Positions 1-8,270 of a stretch of DNA of 64,000 nucleotides are shown in pieces. Origin of the DNA: Marinirhabdus sp963793275. Its GTDB lineage: Bacteria; Bacteroidota; Bacteroidia; Flavobacteriales; Flavobacteriaceae. Position 1 is the first letter of the stretch, and every line of letters starts with the position of its first letter. The notes beneath the pieces are model-generated. The model worked only from the letters and a program-made list of their open reading frames with translations. It had not been told where the DNA came from and made no database searches. The stretch is from the NCBI GenBank assembly GCA_963793275.1, contig CAWBZL010000005.1, forward strand, positions 62,001 through 126,000. Reading direction: 5' to 3'. Both the position numbers and the translations under genes were made by a program.

Positions 1-411
1 GTGCATGGCTGTGGTTTGTTTTATAAATTCTTTGGCATCTTCGGTTCCGTTGTCTTCAATGCTGGAAATTTCTTTTAATATTTTGATAGTCGGCTGCAGC
101 TCACGTCTGCTGCGCTCTTTAACGATTTGTCTGGATAATTCGGTAACATCTTTTTCGCAGGTAAAAAACTCTCTTCGTTCGCCGGGAATATTTATTTTAA
201 AAACAATTCCCCAGTCCATCAATCCGCGTAAGTTCATACTTGCATTTCCACGAGAAATTTCAAGTTCCTCCATAATATCTTCCATGGAAAGTGGCTTGGG
301 GGAAACAAATAACAGCGCGTGTATTTGTGCCATTGCTTTGTTAATTCCCCAAAGCGATCCCAGGGTTCCCCAGGAGCTAATGAATTTTTCTTTTGCTTCT
401 TTTAATTCCAT
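1..411 (-). CDS. GbsR/MarR-family transcriptional regulator (3' end cut by window edge)
   Basis: Reading the minus strand from the ATG at 411 gives 137 codons that remain open to the window edge. The protein starts MELKEAKEKFISSWGTLGSL and continues with a winged-helix segment containing MEDIMEELEISRGNASMNLR (about residues 43-62), the recognition-helix pattern typical of the GbsR branch of MarR regulators, followed by the wing residues GERREFF. The family binds short palindromes and usually represses its own gene or a neighbour. A perfect inverted repeat lies 22 bases upstream and overlaps its probable promoter, so autoregulation is likely. The gene is divergent from the M28 peptidase gene. 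The C-terminus is not in the window. Family call is firm; ligand and targets are unknown. Confidence 0.85.
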   Translation of the reverse strand, partial: MELKEAKEKFISSWGTLGSLWGINKAMAQIHALLFVSPKPLSMEDIMEELEISRGNASMNLRGLMDWGIVFKINIPGERREFFTCEKDVTELSRQIVKERSRRELQPTIKILKEISSIEDNGTEDAKEFIKQTTAMH

Positions 412-415
412 AGAA

Positions 416-444
416 CAAATATATAAAAAATATTAAAGTTTCAA
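416..444 (-). promoter_or_regulatory. Promoter of the GbsR-like gene, leaderless type
   Basis: On the minus strand TATATTTG (423 to 416) matches the Bacteroidota -7 element TAnnTTTG, and TTG (444 to 442) lies 18 bases upstream as the -33 element. Only four bases (TTCT) separate the -7 element from the ATG at 411, so transcription would begin at or within a base or two of the start codon. Inference from motif spacing only. Confidence 0.6.
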
Positions 445-462
445 AATATATTGAAACTTTAA
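433..462. promoter_or_regulatory. Palindromic operator, probably for the GbsR-like regulator
   Basis: TTAAAGTTTCAA (433-444) and TTGAAACTTTAA (451-462) are a perfect 12-base inverted repeat with a 6-base AT spacer. The left arm contains the -33 element of the regulator gene on the minus strand. Position and symmetry fit a dimeric winged-helix protein blocking RNA polymerase. There is no T-run on either side and no gene end here, so a terminator is unlikely. Confidence 0.7.
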
Positions 463-500
463 AAGAATTATTTTTAACTACGTTTTTTAGATTATTACCT

Positions 501-508
501 TAAATTTG
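501..508 (+). promoter_or_regulatory. -7 element of the M28 peptidase gene
   Basis: TAAATTTG matches TAnnTTTG 16 bases before the ATG at 524. No clear TTG sits at the -33 position. Predicted leader is about 10 nucleotides. Confidence 0.45.
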
Positions 509-523
509 ATTTCAAAAAATAAT

Positions 524-1972
524 ATGAAACACGTATTCTTATCTATTGCAATTGTTTTAGGGGTGTATAGCACATTCGCACAAACTAATGAACGCTTTTA
601 TGCTACTATGAATGTTGTGGATGCACAGGCACTAAAAGTAGATATTCCCAACCAAATAGATATTGTAACTACCAGGCAAAATGAAGCGGTAGTGTTTATG
701 TCTCCGGAAGCGGCGCATAAATTACACGATCGTATTTTGGTTCACGGTCCCGGATATATTTATAAAGCCACAAAAGAGGATGCGCTTCTGGCGCTTACTA
801 AGCAAACTCAAGTGGTTTCCAGAAACCAAATGCCTTTTACTATTACCGAAGACGCTGCTGTAGCCCAGGTACTCCCGCTAATTAATACACAAAATATTGA
901 AGATCATATCATAGAACTTGAGAACTACGGGACTCGTTACCATACGTCTCCACAAGCTGTTAGCGCAGCGGAGGATTTAAAAACCAAGTGGGAAGCGATG
1001 GCCGCTCTTTACAACAGAAATGATGTAACAGTACGTTTATATAATCATACTGCTACAAATATGCCTTCGGTTATTATGACCATTCAGGGTGCAGAAATGC
1101 CGGACGAGTTTGTTGTAGTAGGTGGGCACCTGGATTCTACCTCTAACCAGGGAAATAATGATGCGCCGGGAGCAGACGATGATGCCTCAGGTATAGCAAC
1201 AATTACAGAAGCCACTCGTGCTTTGTTCGAAATAGGTTTTGTGCCTAAACGAACTATTGAAGTAATGGCCTATGCTGCAGAAGAAATAGGCTTGGTAGGA
1301 TCTGCCGAAATTGCCTCAGCGTATGCGAATACGAATGTAAATGTAGTGGCAGTTGGACAGTTTGACATGACTAACTTTAATGGTTCTGCAACCGATGTTT
1401 CTTTGATTTCGGATTTCACGAATACCGATTTAAACAATTTCTTTGCCCAGCTAATGGACTATTATAATACTACCGGAGATCATGAGATTACGTATGGGAC
1501 TTCGCTTTGTAATTACGGATGTTCAGATCACGCAAGCTGGACAGCAGAAGGGTATATGGCTTCTTTTCCATTTGAGGCCAGCTTCGGGCAACACAACGAT
1601 AATATTCATACTGCGGATGATACATTTGCAATTTCAGGAACCGCGACACACGCAACTAAATTTGCAAAACTATGTGCAGAATTTTTAATTGAAGTAGCAA
1701 AAAGTGACGGAATCTTAGCCATAGACGAAACTACAGCAAGTAAGGTTTTTGCTGTGATCACAGATAGTAGTTTACAGTATGATGTTACAGGTACAAATAT
1801 TAATTTTTCAGCGATTGAACTTTATGATACGTTAGGAAAAAGAATAATAGCACAGAAGATTACTGAAAGCAAAGGAGAAATTTCTGTGGTAAATTTAGCC
1901 TCAGGGATTTACGTTTCTAAATTTATTTCAGACAATGGAACGTCAGTTTCTAAAAAAGTGCTGAAGCAATAA
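524..1972 (+). CDS. Secreted M28-family zinc aminopeptidase with T9SS sorting domain
   Basis: A 482-residue exported metallopeptidase. The ATG at 524 is preferred over an upstream in-frame TTG at 506 because it opens a standard signal peptide (MKHVFLSIAIVLGVYSTFAQ) and the TTG lies inside the -7 element. M28 zinc and catalytic residues are all visible: His202 and Asp204 in GGHLDS, Asp218 in GADDDASG, the Glu253-Glu254 pair in YAAEEIG, Asp281 in QFDMTN and His362 in NIHTADD. The last 75 or so residues form a type A T9SS sorting domain ending SKKVLKQ, so the enzyme should cross the outer membrane by T9SS and be released or anchored at the surface. The family includes leucyl aminopeptidases of the Vibrio type. 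Substrate preference cannot be read from the sequence. A strong terminator follows. Confidence 0.93.
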   Translation: MKHVFLSIAIVLGVYSTFAQTNERFYATMNVVDAQALKVDIPNQIDIVTTRQNEAVVFMSPEAAHKLHDRILVHGPGYIYKATKEDALLALTKQTQVVSRNQMPFTITEDAAVAQVLPLINTQNIEDHIIELENYGTRYHTSPQAVSAAEDLKTKWEAMAALYNRNDVTVRLYNHTATNMPSVIMTIQGAEMPDEFVVVGGHLDSTSNQGNNDAPGADDDASGIATITEATRALFEIGFVPKRTIEVMAYAAEEIGLVGSAEIASAYANTNVNVVAVGQFDMTNFNGSATDVSLISDFTNTDLNNFFAQLMDYYNTTGDHEITYGTSLCNYGCSDHASWTAEGYMASFPFEASFGQHNDNIHTADDTFAISGTATHATKFAKLCAEFLIEVAKSDGILAIDETTASKVFAVITDSSLQYDVTGTNINFSAIELYDTLGKRIIAQKITESKGEISVVNLASGIYVSKFISDNGTSVSKKVLKQ

Positions 1973-1984
1973 GTTATTTACCTT

Positions 1985-2036
1985 AAAAAGCCTATCAATA
2001 GTTAAAAAAGTTAAACGTATTGATAGGCTTTTTTTA
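1985..2036 (+). terminator. Rho-independent terminator after the M28 peptidase
   Basis: Arms AAAAAGCCTATCAATA (1985-2000) and TATTGATAGGCTTTTT (2018-2033) pair perfectly over 16 bases with a 17-base loop and run into a T-tract. It also has an A-run on the left, so it can serve the converging lipoprotein gene at 2055. Confidence 0.9.
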
Positions 2037-2054
2037 GGTGTAGTAAGCAGAATT

Positions 2055-2462
2055 TTATTTTCTTCTAAATTGAAGTGAAATATTTTCAGATACCAATTTA
2101 ATCGTTAAATCGGTTTCGGTTAAATTTTCAATAAAATAACATTCTTCGGCAAAGCCTGTTGTGTTTATATAGCTACCTTCCTCGGCTGGTGCTACGTTTT
2201 CACTTCCTGCACAATTTGAATCTACAGTAAAAAATATTTCTTTGCCGGAATCGACACCCTTATACGAATTTGTGGAAGTATTGCCTTCAAAACGTATGGC
2301 ACTTAAGGTATCATCTTTATTCAACCAGATACCTTGTAACATGGTGTGAGTTTCAGATTTTATTTCTGAAATTTCCTCTTTTTGAATAGAAGGTGTTTCT
2401 TTATTAGCCTCTTTACAGGATGCTATAAAAAATGTAATGAAAATAAGAGTAAAGGCTTTCAT
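2055..2462 (-). CDS. Small lipoprotein of unknown function
   Basis: A 135-residue protein with a lipoprotein signal (MKAFTLIFITFFIASC, lipobox Cys16). The mature part opens with a Glu/Lys-rich linker, then a compact domain with the pattern LQGIWLNKDDTLSAIRFEG, which resembles small beta-barrel lipocalin-like or quality-check domains of Bacteroidota, and two further cysteines. It lies 13 bases downstream of the M3 peptidase gene on the same strand and probably shares its transcript. I do not recognise a specific family. Confidence 0.75.
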   Translation of the reverse strand: MKAFTLIFITFFIASCKEANKETPSIQKEEISEIKSETHTMLQGIWLNKDDTLSAIRFEGNTSTNSYKGVDSGKEIFFTVDSNCAGSENVAPAEEGSYINTTGFAEECYFIENLTETDLTIKLVSENISLQFRRK

Positions 2463-2475
2463 TCGTTAGTAAGAG

Positions 2476-4497
2476 TTAGTTTAGCAATCCGGCACGTTTT
2501 AACAATGCCTCCGGATCTGGTTTTTTTCCGCGGAATTTCACATACAGTGCCATAGGGTCTTGTGTGCCACCTTGGCTCAGAACAAAATCCTTAAATTTGT
2601 TAGCTACTTTTTTATTGAATATTCCTTCTTCTTTAAAATAAGCAAAGGCATCTGCATCCAGGACTTCTGCCCATTTATAGCTGTAATACCCAGCGCTGTA
2701 GCCACCTTGAAAAATATGACTAAATGCAGTGCTCATGCAGGTTTCAGGTGTTTCAGGAAACAATTGTGTGCCGGAAAATGCCCCGGTTTCAAAATTTTTA
2801 ACTTCTGAAATTTCAGAAGGATCGCTACCGTGCCAGGACATATCCAACATCCCAAAACTAAGTTGACGCAACGTCTGCATTCCTTCGTGAAACGTGGCAG
2901 ATTCTTTTATTTTTTCCACCAGGTCCATGGGGATCACTTCGCCGGTTTTGTAGTGAGTGGCAAAGAGTTCCAACGTTTCTTTCTCGTAACACCAGTTTTC
3001 TAAAATCTGACTTGGTAATTCTACAAAATCCCAATAGACGCTGGTTCCGCTTAAGCTCTTGTAGGTGGTATTTGCCAGCATACCGTGTAACGCGTGCCCA
3101 AACTCATGAAATAGCGTAGTAACTTCGTTAAAGGTTAATAATGAAGGTGTGGTGGGCGTAGGTTTTGTGAAATTACAAACTATAGAAACATGAGGTCTAT
3201 CGTTTATTCCGTGAAATTTTTGTTGTGGTTTGTAACTCGTCATCCAGGCGCCCCCTCGTTTTCCCGGACGCGGGTGAAAATCTGCATAAAAAATAGCCAC
3301 ATCAACATCTTCGGCATCTGTAACACGGTAAGTTTTTACATCTGGATGGTATTTTTCAATACTATCGTCAATAGTAAATTGTAATCCGAATAATTTTTCA
3401 GCGACTGTAAATACACCATTAATTACATTTTTGAGCTCAAAATACGGCTTTAGTTTTTCGTCGTCTAAACTGAATTTTTGCTGCTTTAATTTTTCAGCAT
3501 AAAAGGAACTATCCCATTTTTGAAGTGTATCAATTCCATCCATTTTTTTTGCAAAAACTGAAAGTTCGTCAAATTCTTGTTGAGCGGCAGGTTTTGCTTT
3601 TTCAAGTAATTGCTCTAAAAACGATTGTACTTTTTGCGGAGTTTCTGCCATACGTTCTTCCAGTACAAAATGTGCGTGGCTTTTATAACCCAGTAACTGT
3701 GCTCTTTGGTGACGAAGATTTACGATTTTCAGCACATTTTCTTCATTATTATTTTTGTTTTTCTGAAACGCCCTGGCTCCAAATGCTAAGGATAATTCCT
3801 TTCGCAAATTACGATTTTCAGCATATTTCATAAACGGGATATAACTTGGATAATCCAGTGTTATTACCCAGCCCTCCAGATCTTTTTCCTGCGCAGTTTG
3901 CGCCGCCGCTTCTTTGGCACCGTTGGGCAGCCCGGCCAAATCATCTTCATTAGTAAGGTGCATTTGGTAAGCATTTGTTTCTGCCAGCACGTTTTCTCCA
4001 AAGGTGAGTTTCAGTTTGCTTAGGTCTGCATCCAGTTTGCGTAACGTTTTCTTTTTTTCTTCGGAAAGGTTTGCGCCATTTCTACTGAAGCTTTTATATT
4101 GCTTGTCTAATAACATATTCTGTTCCGCATTCAAATTGAATTGCGCTCTGGAATCGTACACAGTTTTCACTTTACTGAAGAGTTGCTCATTCAGTAATAG
4201 ATCGTTGCCAAACTCGGTTAATATAGGAGACACTTCCTGTGCAATTTTTTGGATTTCTTCGGAAGTTTCGGCGCTATTCAGGTTAAAGAAAATACTGGTC
4301 GCGCGGTCTAATTGTAATCCTGTGTTTTCCAACGCTTCCACCGTATTAGTAAAGGTGGGAGTTTCAGAATTGGTTACAATAGCATCTATTTCGGCTTTGG
4401 TCTGCTCAATTAATTGTTTAATAGCGGGGAGAAAATGCTCATTCCTTATTTCTGAAAAGGGTGCTGTATTGAATTTTTGTACTAAAGGGTTTTTCAT
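2476..4497 (-). CDS. dcp: M3-family metallopeptidase (peptidyl-dipeptidase Dcp / oligopeptidase type)
   Basis: A 673-residue zinc peptidase without a signal peptide, the usual length for Dcp/OpdA enzymes. The zinc site is LFHEFGHALHG with the third ligand Glu in the following helix (YWDFVELPSQILENW). The conserved M3 substrate loop GGYSAGYYSYKWAEVLDADAF lies near the C-terminus, and the family signature before the zinc site (ADFHPRPGKRGGAW) is also present. It should cleave short peptides in the cytoplasm. The gene lies 28 bases after purE on the same strand, with a lipoprotein gene after it. Dcp versus oligopeptidase A specificity is not decided by sequence alone. Confidence 0.9.
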   Translation of the reverse strand: MKNPLVQKFNTAPFSEIRNEHFLPAIKQLIEQTKAEIDAIVTNSETPTFTNTVEALENTGLQLDRATSIFFNLNSAETSEEIQKIAQEVSPILTEFGNDLLLNEQLFSKVKTVYDSRAQFNLNAEQNMLLDKQYKSFSRNGANLSEEKKKTLRKLDADLSKLKLTFGENVLAETNAYQMHLTNEDDLAGLPNGAKEAAAQTAQEKDLEGWVITLDYPSYIPFMKYAENRNLRKELSLAFGARAFQKNKNNNEENVLKIVNLRHQRAQLLGYKSHAHFVLEERMAETPQKVQSFLEQLLEKAKPAAQQEFDELSVFAKKMDGIDTLQKWDSSFYAEKLKQQKFSLDDEKLKPYFELKNVINGVFTVAEKLFGLQFTIDDSIEKYHPDVKTYRVTDAEDVDVAIFYADFHPRPGKRGGAWMTSYKPQQKFHGINDRPHVSIVCNFTKPTPTTPSLLTFNEVTTLFHEFGHALHGMLANTTYKSLSGTSVYWDFVELPSQILENWCYEKETLELFATHYKTGEVIPMDLVEKIKESATFHEGMQTLRQLSFGMLDMSWHGSDPSEISEVKNFETGAFSGTQLFPETPETCMSTAFSHIFQGGYSAGYYSYKWAEVLDADAFAYFKEEGIFNKKVANKFKDFVLSQGGTQDPMALYVKFRGKKPDPEALLKRAGLLN

Positions 4498-4525
4498 TTA
4501 TTTTTTTTTATTCTATGTATGTCTG

Positions 4526-5017
4526 CTACTGTCCGGTACGTACTTTTTTTGCTCCTTCTTCCACCTTCATTTTAAGGCCTTCCTTGTAGGCAATAACTTT
4601 GTCCAGCACACATGTATCTGCTGTAGCAATTATTTGTGCGGCAAGAATTCCGGCGTTTTTGGCTCCGTTTAAGGCAACAGTCGCCACGGGAACGCCTCCT
4701 GGCATTTGCAGGATAGATAGAACACTGTCCCAGCCATCTATACTATTACTGGATTTTACAGGAACACCAATTACGGGTAATGGAGAAAGTGATGCCACCA
4801 TCCCTGGAAGGTGTGCTGCTCCGCCTGCGCCTGCTATAATTACTTTTATACCTCTGGTATGGGCATTTTTACTGAAATCGAATAACTTTTCGGGTGTTCG
4901 GTGGGCAGAAACTATGTCTACTTCTATTTCAATATCAAATCCTTTAAGGATGTCTATGGCGTCCTGCATTACTGGCATATCGCTGGTACTGCCCATTATT
5001 ATGGCTACTTTACTCAT
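4526..5017 (-). CDS. purE: 5-(carboxyamino)imidazole ribonucleotide mutase
   Basis: PurE class I, 163 residues. The phosphate-binding start VAIIMGSTSDMPVMQDA and the active-site stretch SAHRTPEKLFDF with GAGGAAHLPGMVASLSPLPVIGVP are all present. It converts N5-CAIR made by PurK into CAIR in purine synthesis. It lies 56 bases downstream of purK on the same strand, the usual pairing, and a separate -7 element in the gap suggests it can also be transcribed alone. Confidence 0.96.
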   Translation of the reverse strand: MSKVAIIMGSTSDMPVMQDAIDILKGFDIEIEVDIVSAHRTPEKLFDFSKNAHTRGIKVIIAGAGGAAHLPGMVASLSPLPVIGVPVKSSNSIDGWDSVLSILQMPGGVPVATVALNGAKNAGILAAQIIATADTCVLDKVIAYKEGLKMKVEEGAKKVRTGQ

Positions 5018-5050
5018 ATTTCGTAAATTTCAGGTTTAAAATTCAAAGTC

Positions 5051-5058
5051 CAAAGATA
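5051..5058 (-). promoter_or_regulatory. Candidate internal promoter for purE
   Basis: CAAAGATA on the plus strand reads TATCTTTG on the minus strand, an exact TAnnTTTG match between purK and purE, about 34 bases before the purE ATG. No convincing -33 TTG is present. Confidence 0.4.
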
Positions 5059-5073
5059 GGATTTTGTGATTTT

Positions 5074-6231
5074 CTACTTACTTATAACTTCAATACTGTT
5101 CTTCACTTCTTCAGCAACATTTCTTGCTTTATCAATATCTTCATTCACAATAGTTACGTGTCCCATTTTTCGGAACGGTCTGGTTTGTTTTTTTCCGTAG
5201 ATGTGTGGGGTGACACCATCCATTTTCAGGATTTTTTCTATGTTTTTATAAAGTACGTCGCCGGTATGTCCTTCAGCACCTACCAGATTTACCATAATAC
5301 CGCCCACTTTGCTGTCTGTATTTCCTAACGGAAGATCCAGAATAGCTCTAATATGCTGTTCAAACTGGTTGCAATAACTGGCTTCAATGCTGTAATGACC
5401 GCTGTTATGAGGTCTAGGAGCTACTTCGTTTACAATGATCTCATCGTCTTCGGTCTGGAATAATTCTACTGCCAAAAGACCTACGTGTTCAAATGCTTCG
5501 GAAACTTTTGTAGCGACCGCTCTTGCTTTTGCTGAAACTTCGGCTGAAATTCTAGCGGGACAAATTACATATTCTACCTGGTTTGCTTCGGGATGAAATT
5601 CCATTTCTACCACCGGATAGGTTTTTACTTCGCCTGAAACAGAGCGAGCCACGATAACGGCAAGTTCGTCTTTAAACGGAATTAGTTTTTCAGCAATACA
5701 AGCCCCTTCGGCCACGGGAATTAGGTCTTCTTCAGTTCTAATCACCTTTACCCCTTTGCCATCATACCCGCCTGTGCAACTTTTCCAAACAAATGGGAGG
5801 CTTACATCCTTCCGAACAATAGCTTCGGTTAGATCGAATTTGTCTTTAAAAACCAAAAATGGCGCCGTAGGAATTCCGTTTTCTTTATAAAAATGTTTCT
5901 GAACGCCTTTATCCTGTATGTTTCTAAGCGTTTTTGCCGAAGGATATACTTTTTTTCCTTCACCTTCCAGTTTTTCCAACGCTTCCACATTAACACCTTC
6001 AATTTCGAACGTGAGCACATCTACTTGTTTTCCGAAGTTGTAAACTGTGTCAAAGTCCATAAGATCTCCTTGCTCAAAATAATCGCAGGAGATGCGGAAA
6101 GGCGCTTCGGCGCTGGGGTCTAAAACGTGTGTTTTGATATCGAACTTACGGGTTTCGTAGCCCATCATTTTACCCAGTTGCCCACCGCCAAGGATGCCAA
6201 GAGTAAAGTTTGAAGAAAAATAATTTGCCAT
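5074..6231 (-). CDS. purK: 5-(carboxyamino)imidazole ribonucleotide synthase
   Basis: ATP-grasp enzyme of 385 residues that carboxylates AIR to N5-CAIR with ATP and bicarbonate. Visible features are the N-terminal dinucleotide-like loop GILGGGQLGKMMGYE, the ATP-grasp glycine-rich segment WKSCTGGYDGKGVKVI, the metal/nucleotide block VNEVAPRPHNSGHYSIEAS, and the closing PHIYGKKQTRPFRKMGHV, which is typical for PurK. It pairs with purE downstream. The promoter appears to place the transcript start at the ATG itself. Confidence 0.96.
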   Translation of the reverse strand: MANYFSSNFTLGILGGGQLGKMMGYETRKFDIKTHVLDPSAEAPFRISCDYFEQGDLMDFDTVYNFGKQVDVLTFEIEGVNVEALEKLEGEGKKVYPSAKTLRNIQDKGVQKHFYKENGIPTAPFLVFKDKFDLTEAIVRKDVSLPFVWKSCTGGYDGKGVKVIRTEEDLIPVAEGACIAEKLIPFKDELAVIVARSVSGEVKTYPVVEMEFHPEANQVEYVICPARISAEVSAKARAVATKVSEAFEHVGLLAVELFQTEDDEIIVNEVAPRPHNSGHYSIEASYCNQFEQHIRAILDLPLGNTDSKVGGIMVNLVGAEGHTGDVLYKNIEKILKMDGVTPHIYGKKQTRPFRKMGHVTIVNEDIDKARNVAEEVKNSIEVISK

Positions 6232-6235
6232 GCAA

Positions 6236-6243
6236 CAAAGATA
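6236..6243 (-). promoter_or_regulatory. Leaderless-type promoter of purK
   Basis: TATCTTTG on the minus strand is followed by TTGC and then the ATG at 6231. Four bases between the -7 element and the start codon imply a leaderless messenger. A TTTG 25 bases upstream (6272 to 6269) is further away than the usual 17-23. Confidence 0.5.
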
Positions 6244-6313
6244 ATGAAATCGAAGTCGAAATAATTCGCAAAATTCATCATTCCTAACGCGTCACCCGTA
6301 CTTTGAGAATTTG

Positions 6314-6321
6314 TATCTTTG
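6314..6321 (+). promoter_or_regulatory. -7 element upstream of adk
   Basis: TATCTTTG is an exact TAnnTTTG match. Transcription would start near 6326, which rules out the TTG at 6319 as a translation start and leaves a leader of about 100 nucleotides before the ATG at 6427. It lies back to back with the purK promoter, 70 bases apart. Confidence 0.5.
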
Positions 6322-6426
6322 CGCCTCAATAAAATAATAACCATTTTTATTATTTATGCTATGATTAACTGGATGCGAAAGTTCTTCGGAATAAATAATA
6401 AAAGTGCTGAAAGCACGGAATATACA

Positions 6427-7005
6427 ATGAAAAATATAGTTTTATTTGGCCCTCCAGGCGCAGGAAAAGGAACACAGGCAGATGTGTTAAAAGAAACCTA
6501 TCAATTAATTCACCTTTCTACAGGTGATATGTTTCGGTATAATATGAAAAACAATACCGAACTTGGAAAACTAGCCAAGACATATACTGAAAAAGGACAT
6601 TTGGTGCCGGACAGCGTTACCAACGAAATGCTGAAGGACGAAGTAACTCGCCGGTTGGAAAATAATCCCAACGGATTTATATTTGACGGATATCCCCGTA
6701 CCAAAGACCAGGCAGAAGTGCTGACTGCTTTTTTAACCGAAAAAGGAACTGAAGTTGACGCTATGGTGGCCCTGGAAGTTGACGATGAGGTTTTAGTAAC
6801 ACGTTTATTGGAAAGAGGGAAAAGTAGCGGAAGAGCAGACGATGCCAACGAAGCAGTAATCCGGGAACGTATCGCAGAATATTACCGGAAAACAGATATC
6901 CTGAAAGAATATTACCAGGCCGAAAACAAATATTATGGTGTTGATGGTGTTGGAAGTATTGAAGAAATTACAAACAGATTAAGTGCAGTAATTGATACCC
7001 TGTAA
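6427..7005 (+). CDS. adk: Adenylate kinase
   Basis: Start at 6427 gives 192 residues beginning MKNIVLFGPPGAGKGTQ, the canonical N-terminus with the P-loop at residues 7-15. The AMP-binding segments (LSTGDMFRYN, GFIFDGYPRTKDQAE) and a short LID with RLLERGKSSGRADD are present, i.e. the short form without zinc. It interconverts ATP, AMP and ADP. An in-frame ATG at 6361 would add 22 residues (MINWMRKFFG and so on) that are not part of the family; translation from it cannot be excluded. A small hairpin GTGCT-GAA-AGCAC (6403-6415) sits just before the chosen start. obg follows after 68 bases. Confidence 0.95.
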   Translation: MKNIVLFGPPGAGKGTQADVLKETYQLIHLSTGDMFRYNMKNNTELGKLAKTYTEKGHLVPDSVTNEMLKDEVTRRLENNPNGFIFDGYPRTKDQAEVLTAFLTEKGTEVDAMVALEVDDEVLVTRLLERGKSSGRADDANEAVIRERIAEYYRKTDILKEYYQAENKYYGVDGVGSIEEITNRLSAVIDTL

Positions 7006-7037
7006 AGCACGCTTACCTACTAAAAGCAACGTGCTTT
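7004..7037 (+). terminator. Weak hairpin between adk and obg
   Basis: AAAGCACG (7004-7011) pairs with CGTGCTTT (7030-7037) across an 18-base loop and is followed by only a short T-run. It may partly end adk transcripts or shape the obg leader. Confidence 0.4.
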
Positions 7038-7073
7038 TAAATAAAAAACACCACAACTTCTCAATTTTTTAAA

Positions 7074-8090
7074 ATGACCGAAGGAAATTTTACAGACTAC
7101 GTTAAAATTCACGTGAAATCCGGAAAAGGAGGACAGGGAAGTGCGCACTTACGTCGCGAAAAGTACATTCCAAAAGGAGGCCCGGATGGTGGTGATGGGG
7201 GTCGTGGGGGTCATGTAATTTTGCAGGCCGATGAAAACATGTGGACGTTACACCATTTAAAGTTTAAACGTCACTATACGGCTGGTCAGGGAGCCTCGGG
7301 AGGGAAACAAACGAGTACGGGTGCAGATGGAGAAGATGTGTATATTTCAGTGCCCCTGGGGACTCTGGTGAAAAATACCGATACAGATGAAACCCTTAAA
7401 GAGTTGATGGAGCACGGTGAGGAACTTGTTATTGCCAAAGGGGGAAAGGGTGGAAGAGGAAATAACCATTTCAAATCATCCACCAATCAAACTCCGCGTT
7501 TTGCCCAACCGGGTATGGAGGGAGAGGAAGGGAATTTTACACTGGAGATGAAGGTTCTGGCAGATGTAGGTTTGGTAGGTTTCCCCAACGCAGGGAAATC
7601 TACATTGCTTTCTGTGGTCACTGCGGCAAAACCGAAAATAGCTAATTACGAATTTACCACCCTGAAACCCAACCTGGGAATTGTGGAATATAGAGGACAC
7701 AAAACCTTTGTTATGGCAGATATCCCGGGAATTATAGAGGGAGCTGCTGAGGGAAAAGGTTTGGGACATTATTTTTTACGCCATATAGAGCGTAACTCTA
7801 CACTATTATTTTTAATCCCGGCAGATGCGGCGGATATTAAAGAGCAATATGAAATTTTACTGGACGAGCTTCGTCGGTATAACCCGGAGTTGTTAGACAA
7901 AAACCGCCTGGTAGCCATCTCCAAAAGTGATATGCTGGACGAAGAGTTAAAAACCGAAATGAAAACATTGTTGGACAAGGAATTTAAGGGTATTCCGTAT
8001 TTATTCTTTTCTGCTGTGGCCCAAACGGGTTTAATGGAATTAAAAGATACGCTCTGGAAGATGATGAACGAAACTTCTGTTCAGGAATAA
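7074..8090 (+). CDS. obg: Obg/CgtA ribosome-associated GTPase
   Basis: 338 residues. The N-terminal glycine-rich Obg fold contains KSGKGGQGSAHLRREKYIPK and GGDGGRGGHV, followed by the G domain: G1 GFPNAGKST (about residue 169), switch TTLKPNLG, G3 DIPGIIEGA, G4 AISKSDML and G5 FSAVA. Obg acts in large ribosomal subunit maturation and stress control. There is no C-terminal OCT domain, in agreement with the length. Located downstream of adk, a common order in Bacteroidota. Confidence 0.96.
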   Translation: MTEGNFTDYVKIHVKSGKGGQGSAHLRREKYIPKGGPDGGDGGRGGHVILQADENMWTLHHLKFKRHYTAGQGASGGKQTSTGADGEDVYISVPLGTLVKNTDTDETLKELMEHGEELVIAKGGKGGRGNNHFKSSTNQTPRFAQPGMEGEEGNFTLEMKVLADVGLVGFPNAGKSTLLSVVTAAKPKIANYEFTTLKPNLGIVEYRGHKTFVMADIPGIIEGAAEGKGLGHYFLRHIERNSTLLFLIPADAADIKEQYEILLDELRRYNPELLDKNRLVAISKSDMLDEELKTEMKTLLDKEFKGIPYLFFSAVAQTGLMELKDTLWKMMNETSVQE

Positions 8091-8270
8091 TGGCTTAATT
8101 TAAGGTGTTTTTCAAATTTGCGTTACAGCGAGTTTTATTAATCTATCGAAAGGTTATATTGTAGAGGTATTGCTTTAATCATTTATGTCTTAAATTAACT
8201 ATTTAGCAATAATTAGTCTTTTAACTTTTGTAGCTTTTTCATTAACCCTATTTTGCCAAAAAAATAGATA

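Noticed and set aside
5..436. Plus-strand open frame of 143 codons
   Set aside because: It lies opposite the GbsR-like gene, has no family pattern, and the minus strand gives a clear winged-helix protein.
4004..4672. Plus-strand 222-codon frame opposite the M3 peptidase
   Set aside because: Mirror frame of a conserved gene; Cys- and Phe-rich low-quality protein without domains.
6319..6426. Extended N-terminus for adenylate kinase
   Set aside because: The TTG at 6319 lies in the -7 element, so it would not be transcribed; the conserved protein starts at 6427. The ATG at 6361 remains a weak alternative.
7004..7037. Strong terminator between adk and obg
   Set aside because: Stem of 8 bases with an 18-base loop and a poor T-run; kept only as a weak hairpin.
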